From contig NC_080584.1 in assembly GCF_029962835.1 (NCBI RefSeq), forward strand, positions 76,040,862-76,104,861: 64,000 bases of DNA, in the 5' to 3' direction. This DNA comes from Magnolia sinica. Taxonomy: Eukaryota; Streptophyta; Magnoliopsida; Magnoliales; Magnoliaceae. Shown here piece after piece: positions 48,401-59,041 of the stretch. Each line of letters opens with the position of its first letter. Positions within the stretch are counted from its first letter, which is position 1. Both the position numbers and the translations under genes were made by a program. The notes beneath the pieces were generated by a model that was given only the letters and a program-made list of their open reading frames with translations, did not search any database and was not told the origin of the DNA.

Positions 48401-51400
48401 TTTAGGGAATTGAGTTTAGGTTATAGGTTTAGGTTTAGGTTTAGGTTGAGGTTTAGGGAATTGAGTTTAGGCTATAGGTTTAGGTTTAGGTTTAGATTTA
48501 GGTTGAGGTTTAAGGAATTGAGTTTAGGCTATAGGTTTAGGTTTAAGTCTAGGTCTAGGTTAAGGTTTAGGGAATTGAGTTTAGGCTATAGGTTTAAGTT
48601 TAGGTCAAGGTTGAGGTTTAGGGAATTGAGTTTGGCTATAGGTTTAGGTTTAGGTCTAGGTCTAGGTTAAGGTTTAGGGATTTGAGTTTAGGTTTAGGTT
48701 TAGGATTAGGTATAGGTTGAGGTTTAGGGAATTGAGTTGAGGTTATAGGTTTAGGTTGAGGTTTAGGAAATTGAGTCTAGGTTATAGGTTTAGGTTTCGG
48801 TTTAGGTTGAGGTTTAGGGAATGAGTTTAGGCTATAGGTTTAGGTTTAGGTCTAGGTCTAGGTTGAGGTTTAGGGAATTGAGTTTAGGCTATAGGTTTAG
48901 GTTTAGGTCTAGGTCTAGGTTAAGGTTTAGGGAATTGAGTTTAGGTTATAGGTTTAGGTTTAGGTTTAGGTTGAGGTTTAGGCAATTGAGTTTAGGCTAT
49001 AGGTTTAGGTTTAGGTCTAGGTCTAGGTTATGGTTTAGGGATTTGAGTTTAGGTTTAGGTTTAGGATTAGGCCTAGGTTGAGGTTTAGGGAATTGAGTTT
49101 AGGCTATAGGTTTAGGTTTAGGTCTAGGTCAGCGGTTAAGGTTTAGGTATTTGAGTTTAGGCTATAGGTTTAGGTTTAGGTGTAGGTCTAGGTTAGGGTT
49201 TAGGGAAATGAGTTTAGGTTTAGGTTTAGGTTTAGGTCTAGGTTGAGGTTTAGGGAATTGAGTTTAGGTTATAGGTTTAGGTTTAGGTTTAGGTTGAGGT
49301 TTAGGGAATTGAGTTTAGGCTATAGGTTTAGGTTTAGGTTGAGGTTTAGGGAATTGAGTTTAGGCTATAGGTTTAGGTTTAGGTTTAGGTTGAGGTTTAG
49401 GGAATTGAGTTTAGGTTATAGGTTTAGGTTTAGGTCTAGGTCTAGGTTAAGGTTTAGGGAATTGAGTTTAGGTTTAGGTTTAGGATTAGGTCTAGGTTGA
49501 GGTTTAGGGAATTGAGTTTAGGTTATAGGTTTAGGTTTAGGTTTAGGTTGAGGTTTAGGGAATTGAGTTTAGGCTATAGGTTTAGGTTTTGGTTTAGGTT
49601 TAGGTTGAGGTTTAGGGAATTGAGTTTAGGCTATAGGTTTAGGTTTAAGTCTAGGTCTAGGTTAAGGTTTAGAGAATTGAGTTTAGGCTATAGGTTTAAG
49701 TTTAGGTCTAGGTTGAGGTTTAGGGAATTGAGTTTACGCTATAGGTTTAGGTTTAGGTCTAGGTCTAGGTTGAGGTTTAGGGAATTGAGTTTAGGCTATA
49801 AGTTTAGGTTTAAGTCTAGGTCTAGGTTAAGGTTTAGAGAATTGAGTTTATGTTATAGGTTTAGGTTTAGGTTTAGGTTGAGGTTTAGGGAATTGGGTTT
49901 AGGCTATAGGTTTAGGTTTAGGTCTAGGTCTAGGTTAAGGTTTAGGGATTTGAGTTTAGGTTTAGGGTTAGGATTAGGTCTAGGTTGAGGTTTAGGGAAT
50001 TGAGTTTAGGTTATAGGTTTAGGTTTAGGTTTAGGTTGAGGTTTAGGGAATTGAGTTTAGGCTATAGGTTTTGGTTTAGGTCTAGGTCTAGGTTAAAGTT
50101 TAGGGATTTGAGTTTAGGTTTAGGTTTAGGATTAGGTCTAGGTTGAGGTTTAGGGAATTGAGTTTAGGTTATAGGTTTAGGTTTAGCTTTAGGTTAAGGT
50201 TTAGGGAATTGAGTTTAGGCTATATGTTTTGGTTTAGGTCTAGGTCTAGGTTAAGGTTTAGGGATTTGAGTTTAGGTTTAGGTTTAGGATTAGGTCTAGG
50301 TAGAGGTTTAGGGAATTGAGTTTAGATTATAGGTTTAGGTTGAGGTTTAGGAAATTGAGTTTAGGTTATAGGTTTAGGTTTAGGTTTAGGTTGAGGTTTA
50401 GGGAATTGAGTTTAGTATATAGGTTTAGGTTTAAGTCTAGGTCTAGGTTAATGTTTAGTGAATTGAGTTTAGGCTATAGGTTTAGGTTTAGGTTTAGGTT
50501 GAGGTTTAGGGAATTGAGTTTAGGCTATAGGTTTAGGTTTAGGTCTAGGTCTAGGTTAAGGTTTAGGGATTTGAGTTTAGGTTATAGGTTTAGGTTTAGG
50601 TTGAGGTTTAGGGAATTGAGTTTACGCTATAGGTTTAGGTTTAGGTCTAGGTCTAGGTTGAGGTTTAGGGAATTGAGTTTAGGCTATAAGTTTAGGTTTA
50701 AGTCTAGGTCTAGGTTAAGGTTTAGGGAATTGAGTTTATCTTATAGGTTTAGGTTTAGGTTTAGGTTGAGGTTTAGGGAATTGGGTTTAGGCTATAGGTT
50801 TAGGTTTAGGTCTAGGTCTAGGTTAAGGTTTAGGGATTTGATTTTAGGTTTAGGTTTAGGATTAGGTCTAGGTTGAGGTTTAGGGAATTGACTTTAGACT
50901 ATAGGTTTAGGTTTAGGTCTAGGTCAGCGGTTAAGGTTTAGGGATTTGAGTTTAGGCTATAGGTTTAGGTTTAGGTTTAGGTCTATTTTAAGGTTTAGGG
51001 AATTGAGTTTAGGTTTAGGTTTAGGATTAGGTCTAGGTTGAGGTTTAGGGAATTGAGTTTAGGTTATAGGTTTAGGTTTAGGATTAGGTTGAGGTTTAGG
51101 GAATTGAGTTTAGGCTATAGGTTTAGGTTTAGGTTTAGATTTAGGTTGAGGTTTAAGGAATTGAGTTTAGGCTATAGGTTTAGGTTTAAGTCTAGGTCTA
51201 GGTTAAGGTTTAGGGAATTGAGTTTAGGCTATAGGTTTAAGTTTAGGTCAAGGTTGAGGTTTAGGGAAATGAGTTTGGCTATAGGTTTAGGTTTAGGTCT
51301 AGGTCTAGGTTAAGGTTTAGGGATTTGAGTTTAGGTTTAGGTTTAGGATTAGGTATAGGTTGAGGTTTAGGGAATTGAGTTGAGGTTATAGGTTTAGGTT

Positions 51401-53130
51401 GAGGTTTAGGAAATTGAGTCTAGGTTATAGGTTTAGGTTTTGGTTTAGGTTGAGGTTTAGGGAATGAGTTTAGGCTATAGGTTTAGGTTTAGGTCTAGGT
51501 CTAGGTTGAGGTTTAGGGAATTGAGTTTAGGCTATAGGTTTAGGTTTAGGTCTAGGTCTAGGTTAAGGTTTAGGGAATTGAGTTTAGGTTATAGGTTTAG
51601 GTTTAGGTTTAGGTTGAGGTTTAGGCAATTGAGTTTAGGCTATAGGTTTAGGTTTAGGTCTAGGTCTAGGTTATGGTTTAGGGATTTGAGTTTAGGTTTA
51701 GGTTTAGGATTAGGCCTAGGTTGAGGTTTAGGGAATTGAGTTTAGGCTATAGGTTTAGGTTTAGGTCTAGGTCAGCGGTTAAGGTTTAGGTATTTGAGTT
51801 TAGGCTATAGGTTTAGGTTTAGGTGTAGGTCTAGGTTAAGGTTTAGGGAAATGAGTTTAGGTTTAGGTTTAGGTTTAGGTCTAGGTTGAGGTTTAGGGAA
51901 TTGAGTTTAGGTTATAGGTTTAGGTTTAGGTTTAGGTTGAGGTTTAGGGAATTGAGTTTAGGCTATAGGTTTAGGTTTAGGTTGAGGTTTAGGGAATTGA
52001 GTTTAGGCTATAGGTTTAGGTTTAGGTTTAGGTTGAGGTTTAGGGAATTGAGTTTAGGTTATAGGTTTAGGTTTAGGTCTACGTCTAGGTTAAGGTTTAG
52101 GGAATTGAGTTTAGGTTTAGGTTTAGGATTAGGTCTAGGTTGAGGTTTAGGGAATTGAGTTTAGGTTATAGGTTTAGGTTTAGGTTTAGGTTGAGGTTTA
52201 GGGAATTGAGTTTAGGCTATAGGTTTAGGTTTTGGTTTAGGTTTAGGTTGAGGTTTAGGGAATTGAGTTTAGGCTATAGGTTTAGGTTTAAGTCTAGGTC
52301 TAGGTTAAGGTTTAGAGAATTGAGTTTAGGCTATAGGTTTAAGTTTAGGTCTAGGTTGAGGTTTAGGGAATTGAGTTTAGGCTATAGGTTTAGGTTTAGG
52401 TCTAGGTCTAGGTTAAGGTTTAGGGATTTGAGTTTAGGTTTAGGGTTAGGATTAGGTCTAGGTTGAGGTTTAGGGAATTGAGTTTAGGTTATAGGTTTAG
52501 GTTTAGGTTTAGGTTGAGGTTTAGGGAATTGAGTTTAGGCTATAGGTTTTGGTTTAGGTCTAGGTCTAGGTTAAGGTTTAGGGATTTGAGTTTAGGTTTA
52601 GGTTTAGGATTAGGTCTAGGTTGAGGTTTAGGGAATTGAGTTTAGGTTATAGGTTTAGGTTTAGCTTTAGGTTAAGGTTTAGGGAATTGAGTTTAGGCTA
52701 TATGTTTTGGTTTAGGTCTAGGTCTAGGTTAAGGTTTAGGGATTTGAGTTTAGGTTTAGGTTTAGGATTAGGTCTAGGTTGAGGTTTAGGGAATTGAGTT
52801 TAGGTTATAGGTTTAGGTTGAGGTTTAGGAAATTGAGTTTAGGTTATAGGTTTAGGTTTAGGTTTAGGTTGAGGTTTAGGGAATTGAGTTTAGTATATAG
52901 GTTTAGGTTTAAGTCTAGGTCTAGGTTAATGTTTAGGGAATTGAGTTTAGGCTATAGGTTTAGGTTTAGGTTTAGGTTGAGGTTTAGGGAATTGAGTTTA
53001 GGCTATAGGTTTAGGTTTAGGTCTAGGTCTAGGTTAAGGTTTAGGGATTTGAGTTTAGGTTTAGGTTTAGGATTAGGTCTAGGTTGAGGTTTAGGGAATT
53101 GAGTTTAGGCTATAGGTTTAGGTTTAGGTA
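39431..53130 (+). repeat. Higher-order repeat block, five copies of about 2.46-3.8 kb
   Basis: The marker TCTATTTTAA occurs at 39431, 42084, 45879, 48339 and 50982, giving steps of 2653, 3795, 2460 and 2643 bp. A second marker, TAGGCAATTG, occurs at 40071, 42724, 46501, 48979 and 51622 with matching steps (2653, 3777, 2478, 2643). Copies are nearly identical by eye over hundreds of bases. The long step contains an inner duplication of 1317 bp (TATATGTTTT at 43801 and 45118). Copies 3 to 5 lack a roughly 190-bp block (GTCAGTGGTTAAGG ... GTGTCAGTTTGGG) present at about 38820, 41480 and 44130. Confidence 0.9.
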
Positions 53131-55930
53131 TAGGTCAGCGGTTATGGTTTAGGGATTTGAGTTTAGGCTATTGGTTTAAGTTTAGGTGTAGGTTGAGGTG
53201 AGGTTATAGGTTTAGGTTTAGGTGTCGGTTTGGGTTTTGGTTATAGGTTTAGGTTAGGTTATAGGTTAAGGTTTAGGGATTTGAGTTTAGGTTTAGGTTT
53301 AGGATTAGGTCTAGGTTTAGGTTTAGGGAATTGAGTTTAGGCTATAGGTTTAGGTTTAAGTCTAGGTCTAGGTTAAGGTTTAGGGAATTGAGTTTAGGCT
53401 ATAGGTTTAGGTTTAGGTTTAGGTTGAGGTTTAGGGAATTGAGTTTAGGTTATTGGTTTAGGTTTAGGTCTAGGTCTAGGTTAAGTTTTAGGGAATTGAG
53501 TTTAGGTTTAGGTTTAGGATTAGGTCTAGGTTAAGGTTTAGGGAATTGAGTTTAGGTTATAGGTTTAGGTTTATGTTTAGGTTGAGGTTTAGGGAATTGA
53601 GTTTAGACTATAGGTTTAGGTTTAGGTTTAGGTTTAGGTTGAGGTTTAGGGAATTGAGTTTAGGCTATAGGTTTAGGTTTAAGTCTAGGTCTAGGTTAAG
53701 GTTTAGAGAATTGAGTTTAGGCTATAGGTTTAAGTTTAGGTCTAGGTTAAGGTTTAGGGAATTGAGTTTAGGCTATAGGTTTAGGTTTAGGTCTAGGTCT
53801 AGGTTAAGGTTTAGGGATTTGAGTTTAGGTTTAGGTTTAGGATTAGGTCTAGGTTGAGGTTTAGGGAATTGAGTTTAGGTTATAGGTTTAGGTTGAGGTT
53901 TAGGGAATTGAGTTCAGGTTATAGGTTTAGGTTTGGGTTTAGGTTGAGGTTTAGGGAATTGAGTTTAGGCTATAGGTTTAGGTTTAGGTCTAGGTTGAGG
54001 TTTAGGGAATTGAGTTTAGGCTATAGGTTTAGGTTTAGGTCTAGGTCAGCGGTTAAGGTTTAGGGATTTGAGTTTAGGCTATAGCTTTAAGTTTAGGTGT
54101 AGGTTGAGGTTAGGTTATAGGTTTAGGTTTAGGTTTAGGTTTAGGTGTCGGTTTGGGTTTTGGTTATAGGTTTAGGTTATGTTATAGGCTAAGGTTTAGG
54201 GATTTGAGTTTAGGTTTAGGTTTAGGATTAGGTCTAGGTTGAGGTTTAGGGAATTGAGTTTAGGTTATAGGTTTATGTTTAGGTTTAGGTTGAGGTTTAA
54301 GGAATTGAGTTTAGGCTATAGGTTTAGGTTTAGGTCTAGGTCTAGGTTAAGGTTTAGGGATTTGAGTTTAGGTTTAGGTTTAGGATTAGGTCTAGGTTGA
54401 GGTTTAGGGAATTGAGTTTAGGTTATAGGTTTAGGTTGAGGTTTAGGGAATTGAGTTTAGGTTATAGGTTTAGGTTTAGGTTTAGGTTGAGGTTTAGGGA
54501 ATTGAGTTTAGGCTATAGGTTTAGGTTTAAGTCTAGGTATAGGTTAAGGTTTAGGGATTTGAGTTTAGGTTTAGGTTTAGGATTAGGTCTAGGTTGAGGT
54601 TTAGGGAATTGAGTTTAGGCTATAGGTTTAGGTTTAGGTATAGGTCAGCGGTTATGGTTTAGGGATTTGAGTTTAGGCTATAGGTTTAAGTTTAGGTGTA
54701 GGTTGAGGTGAGGTTATAGGTTTAGGTTTAGGTTTAGGTTTAGGTGTCGGTTTGGGTTTTGGTTATAGGTTTAGGTTAGGTTATAGGTTAAGGTTTAGAG
54801 ATTTGAGTTTTGGTTTAGGTTTAAGATTAGGTCTAGGTTTAGGTTTAGGGAATTGAGTTTAGGCTATAGGTTTAGGTTTAAGTCTAGGTCTAGGTTAAGG
54901 TTTAGGGAATTGAGTTTTGGCTATAGGTTTAGGTTTAGGTTTAGGTTGAGGTTTAGGGAATTGAGTTTAGGTTATAGGTTTAGGTTTAGGTCTAGGTCTA
55001 GGTTAAGGTTTAGGGAATTGAGTTTAGGTTTAGGTTTAGGATTAGGTCTAGGTTGAGGTTTAGGGAATTGAGTTTACGTTATAGGTTTAGGTTTAAGGAA
55101 TTGAGTTTAGGTTATAGGTTTAGGTTTAGGTCTAGGTCTAGGTTAAGGTTTAGCGATTTGAGTTTAGGCTATAGGTTTAAGTTTAGGTCTAGGTTGAGGT
55201 TAGGTTATAGGTTTATGCTTAGGTTTAGGTTTAGGTGTCGGTTTGGGTTTTGGTTATAGGTTTAGGATTAGGTCTAGGTTGAGGTTTAGGAAATTGAGTT
55301 TAGGCTATAGGTTTAGGTTTAGGTTTAGGTTGAGGTTTAGGGAATTGAGTTTAGGTTATTGGTTTAGGTTTAGGTTTAGGTTTAAGTTATAAGACATAGG
55401 TTTAGGGAATTGAGAATAGGTTAAGGTTTAGGTTTAGGAAATCGGGTTTGGGTTCGAGGTCGGGTTTATGTTTGGGTTTTCAAGTTTAGGTATAGGTTTA
55501 GGTTAGGGAGTTACGATTAGGATTAGGTGTAGGTTTAAGTTTAGGGAATTGAGAATACATTTAGGTTATAGGTTTAGGTTTAGGTTTTAGGTTTTAGGTT
55601 AAGGTTATATGTTCAGGTTTATATTATAGGTTTAAGTTAAGGTTGAGGTTTTGGGTTATAGGTTAAGGTTTTAGGTCATGGGTTTTGGTTTAGGTTATAG
55701 GTTATAGGTATAAGTTAAGGTTTAGGTTTAGGTTTAGGTTTAAGTTTAGGTTATACGACATAGGTTTAGGGAATTGAGAATAGGTTAAGGTTTAGGTTTA
55801 GGAAATCGGGTTTGGGTTCGGGGTCGGGTTTATGTTTGGGTTTTCAAGTTTAGGTATAGGTTTAGGTTAGGGAGTTACGATTAGGATTAGGTGTAGGTTC
55901 AAGTTTAGGTTTTGGTTTAGGTTAAGGGTA
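53131..55930 (+). repeat. Right diverged edge of the satellite
   Basis: The motif GTCAGCGGTTATGG occurs at 53134 and 54644 (1510-bp step). Cap units with AAATCGGGTTTGGGTTCG lie at 55441 and 55805 (364-bp step). The last TTTAGG hexamers end near 55925. Confidence 0.8.
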
Positions 55931-55939
55931 TGGTCCCTG

Positions 55940-56290
55940 CAAAGCAAATACAGATATAAATACGGCCATCCGACATAAATGACAGGCCCCTCCAATGCTG
56001 TCCATAAAAAATGGACAGCTTCATCATGGTCATAATAGCAGTTTCCTCTTTCCATGGAACCCCGCTCTTCCGAATAGCTCCGACGCACATCCGGGTCTGC
56101 TCCATTAATTTCGATCAAATACATAAACACGGCCTATCCAAATGGCCAGGCCCCTCCAATGCTGTCCATAGGAAATGGACAGCTTCATCATGGTCATAAC
56201 AACGGTTCCCACCTTCCAAGGACCCCCGCTTATCCGGACAGCTCCGACGCACATCCGGGTCTGCTCCATTAATTTCGAGCAAATTTAATG
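55940..56290. repeat. 164-bp tandem duplication flanking the satellite
   Basis: Two units share CAGGCCCCTCCAATGCTGTC (55983 and 56147), GGACAGCTTCATCATGGTCA and CGACGCACATCCGGGTCTGC. The step of 164 is not a multiple of three and the minus-strand frames shift from unit to unit, so coding is unlikely despite the open frames. Confidence 0.8.
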
Positions 56291-57052
56291 GAGCAAATAC
56301 GTAACCACTTGGTCTCAAATACTTACTTTATAAAAGAAAATCTCCCCTGTTTTCTCAAATATTCTATTTCGATCTTTTTTAGTTCAAATCCATGTCAATG
56401 CATGAGAATCATACATAAACATGGATTTTAAGCAAAATACATGAGGGAAATTACAACATAGATATCATGCACACGATATCACATAATGTACTGTTTAATG
56501 AACTACACATATGCATTCTTGACAAGAGACGTACCAGATGCTTGAATCTGAAATATGCAGCTCCAACCCTCCCACATGCAACATCCACCTGAAAGAATGT
56601 GTATAACCGTCATGCTTGAGTAATCAATATAGGAATGTACAAGTAAAACTATAAAACCAGAGATACTCACTGCATTTTCAAGATCTCCTCCATAGTTGAC
56701 GATTCATTCTAAAGCCCTTCTCCCTCCTCCTTTACCCGGGCTTGGGACCGGCAATGCAAGGAGTTGCATTGGCGGAGTTAAAAAAGAGCTTAGGCTCCAT
56801 TTGGTTTTTTAAAAAAAAAATATTTTTATAAATACTAATGTGATGACCAAATAGAGCCTAAGACTATAAATACGTTCAAATATAGAGTACAAAATTCATT
56901 CAATATTAAAAGAAATAAAAAAACAAGTGCCAAATTAGTTCAAAATGCACACAACAAGTTCAAAATTAGTTCAAAATTCACACAACAAGTTTAAATTGAG
57001 TTCAAAATGCACACAACACATGTTCAATTATACAGTACGAAATTTGTTCAAA
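56291..57052 (-). other. CACTA internal spacer with possible small exon
   Basis: On the minus strand 56540-56595 is bounded by TTTCAG| and |GTACGT and reads VDVACGRVGAAYFRFKHL. It could be a 3' exon of a CACTA gene, but I cannot name it. A GC-rich patch at 56720-56770 (CCCGGGCTTGGGACCGGCAA) and AAAATGCACACAACAAGTTC repeats at 56940-57020 are the only other features. Confidence 0.35.
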
Positions 57053-58869
57053 TTATTAAATTCTCAAAGCCTCTTTCCCCCATTGCACAAATGATCCTAG
57101 ACCGGCCTCTCCAAGTGTAGATGCGAACCCATCTTCTTTCCACAAAGGAGTGTGAGGTTGTATAACCTCAGTCAGGACAACAACAAAAGCTCCATCCTCC
57201 AACGGCTCGCAATGGACAGTTGCATTTGGATTAATTTCGTGTACTTCACCACGAGCAACTACACCACGTTTTCCAAAACCAAGCAAGTCGCATCTCTTAC
57301 CGATATATATAATATTCGGCTACATTTACACATAAAATGGCATTGGTATTGTTAGCGTTTATAATATAATTGTAAGCTCATTATAGTAAAAAATTTATAC
57401 TTGCATACCGACGACGCCTAAGTAGATTTAGCGATTGTTGGTGATGAGAGATTTTGAGTATACTGTCTATCTTTCTGCATATCAACCAACGTTTTCTTCA
57501 TCTCAACTATATTTTAGGTCATACCATCCAATTTTTTCTTCACCTGAGATAACTCTTGAGTTACGCTCTCTTTTTCTTTTATCACATTCTCTACCTTTGA
57601 ACGAGCAGGGGCTGACTTCTTCAGTCCGACCTTGCTTATTGAGCAACCTAGACCCCGCATTCGCCCTCTATTGTCAGACCCAACCAACTGTAAAACATTG
57701 TAAATTAAGTTATTAGGATATTCATAATTACCATAAAACTCTACTAATTTTTAAATTTTATTACTACCTCTGTAAGGGCATCATCCATGCCAGTCATCCT
57801 AGAAGCAGGATTGCTACTATAGAGCTCATCTAGTTTTTCCTGTGAAAAAATACAAATGAATGCAATATAATTCAAAGTTATACTTAGGCTTTTCACAAGG
57901 GTACTAGTTAGTGGTACGAGGGATACACTTACAGCAAGTTCAGGATATTGGACAACTTTGTCCTTTCTTGTATGGGCTCTTAAGAAGACTTCACATCTAC
58001 CTATCTCGACATCAGAGGTAAGATTCTTCTCCATCGCCTTTGGCACATTATATATCATTGAAATACACATCACTAATAGATTTAGATGAATGATAATTCA
58101 AATTTAAATTCAATTTTAAACTATAATATCTATTTTTAAATACATACCATCTTATGGCGAGTAACAGCCATGCTGTGCCTCCCAAGACACGCAGGTCCTT
58201 TTAGCTTGGCCCGATTGACTTTATTCCTTGTGCTTACCCTCTTGAATTCCTCGGTGGTACATTGATCCACGAAGGCCTTCCAATCCTCCATAGGGATACC
58301 TGGGGGGACAGGACCATCTCTTACAGCAATAGAATCCTTGTTCGTAATATATTTTGCAGTCAATCTTCTCTTCTATTCCTCCACGCTTCATTGATGCGTT
58401 TTGTAACGTAATCAAGACTTGCAGCCCAACTTTGACCCTCAAACTCATAAAACTGTGACAATCTTTCTGTGACCATATGAATATGTTCATGAGGCACTTG
58501 GCGAAAGTCCGGGTATATGATCGGGATATGAGAACGAGTGAGGACACCGACATGCGATGCAAAGTCCCTGTGATCGGAACAGTCCTCATTCGGTTGCCCG
58601 AATTCATTCGTCTTTAGGACTTTTTTCCTATCAAGTGGCACAAGTAAAGAGACCCCCCTAGTAATGCCTCTTTTTTTAGATGAAGAAGAAGCTGACACAA
58701 TTACATAAAAAAATAACAGTTATATATACACATCATTGATTACTGCCAATATATAAGGAAAAGGAAATTTACATATATAATTAAGAAGAAGTATCTTATT
58801 ACCTTTGGTATTGCTTGAATCTTTACTCCCAAGCACCTGCGCACCCAATACCTCTGCTTGTGAATCCAT
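57053..58869 (-). pseudogene. CACTA second gene (Transposase_24 / DUF8039 type)
   Basis: Start ATG at 58869 (MDSQAEVLGAQVLGSK), donor near 58802, then 58698 down: GITRGVSLLVPLDRKKVLKT, IPIIYPDFRQVPHEHIHMVT and LSQFYEFEGQSWAASLDYVT. After a one-base frameshift near 58365 it reads TAKYITNKDSIAVRDG and GIPMEDWKAFVDQCTTEEFK. Further exons hold RCEVFLRAHTRKDK (58000), DELYSSNPASRMTGMDDALT (57790), NRGRMRGLGCSISKVGLKKS plus a coiled coil with two stops (57410-57690), and a DUF8039-like end GEVHEINPNATVHCEPL (57056-57320). This is the usual accessory gene after plant CACTA transposases. Function is not firmly known; DNA binding is assumed. Confidence 0.8.
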
Positions 58870-59041
58870 GTGCCTATTTCTTCCCTAATATGAAAAGATA
58901 AGAAAAGATTTTTTTTTTTTTAAGCTAATAGTTAAGAAATAATTTAGATCACAGATAAAGTATAAAAAATTCACTATATTATCCAAACCTTATTTAAACT
59001 TCCTCCAACAAATATCATTCTGTTACATGCTTAGAAAATAC

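Larger units (their letters stand above)
35818..55930 (+). repeat. 20-kb telomere-like (TTTAGG-derived) satellite with higher-order structure
   Basis: Nearly every position is TTTAGG, TCTAGG, TATAGG or a variant, always in the same orientation, so C is rare on the plus strand. A monomer (TTTAGGGAATTGAGTTTAGG then CTATAGG plus two to five more hexamers) recurs with lengths of 39, 45, 51 or 57 bp. Long plus-strand frames such as 45198-45773 (191 residues of RFRELSLGYRF repeats) exist only because one hexamer frame lacks stops. It is not a perfect TTTAGGG array and has transposon sequence on both sides, so it is not a chromosome end. Confidence 0.95.

Noticed and set aside
37840-55260. About 30 open frames encoding RFRELSLGYRF repeats as genes
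   Set aside because: Openness follows from the hexamer having stops in only one frame; lengths track the repeat layout and no start or domain context exists.
35818-55930. True telomere or simple interstitial telomere array
   Set aside because: Perfect TTTAGGG runs are absent, the unit is a 39-57 bp monomer with a higher-order period, and transposon genes flank both sides.
35818-55930. CRISPR-like array
   Set aside because: Repeats are contiguous hexamer-based units with no unique spacers, in a plant genome.
55867-56318. Two similar minus-strand frames (EINGADPDVRRS...) as a repeated protein
   Set aside because: The 164-bp step changes frame between units, so no continuous protein is made.
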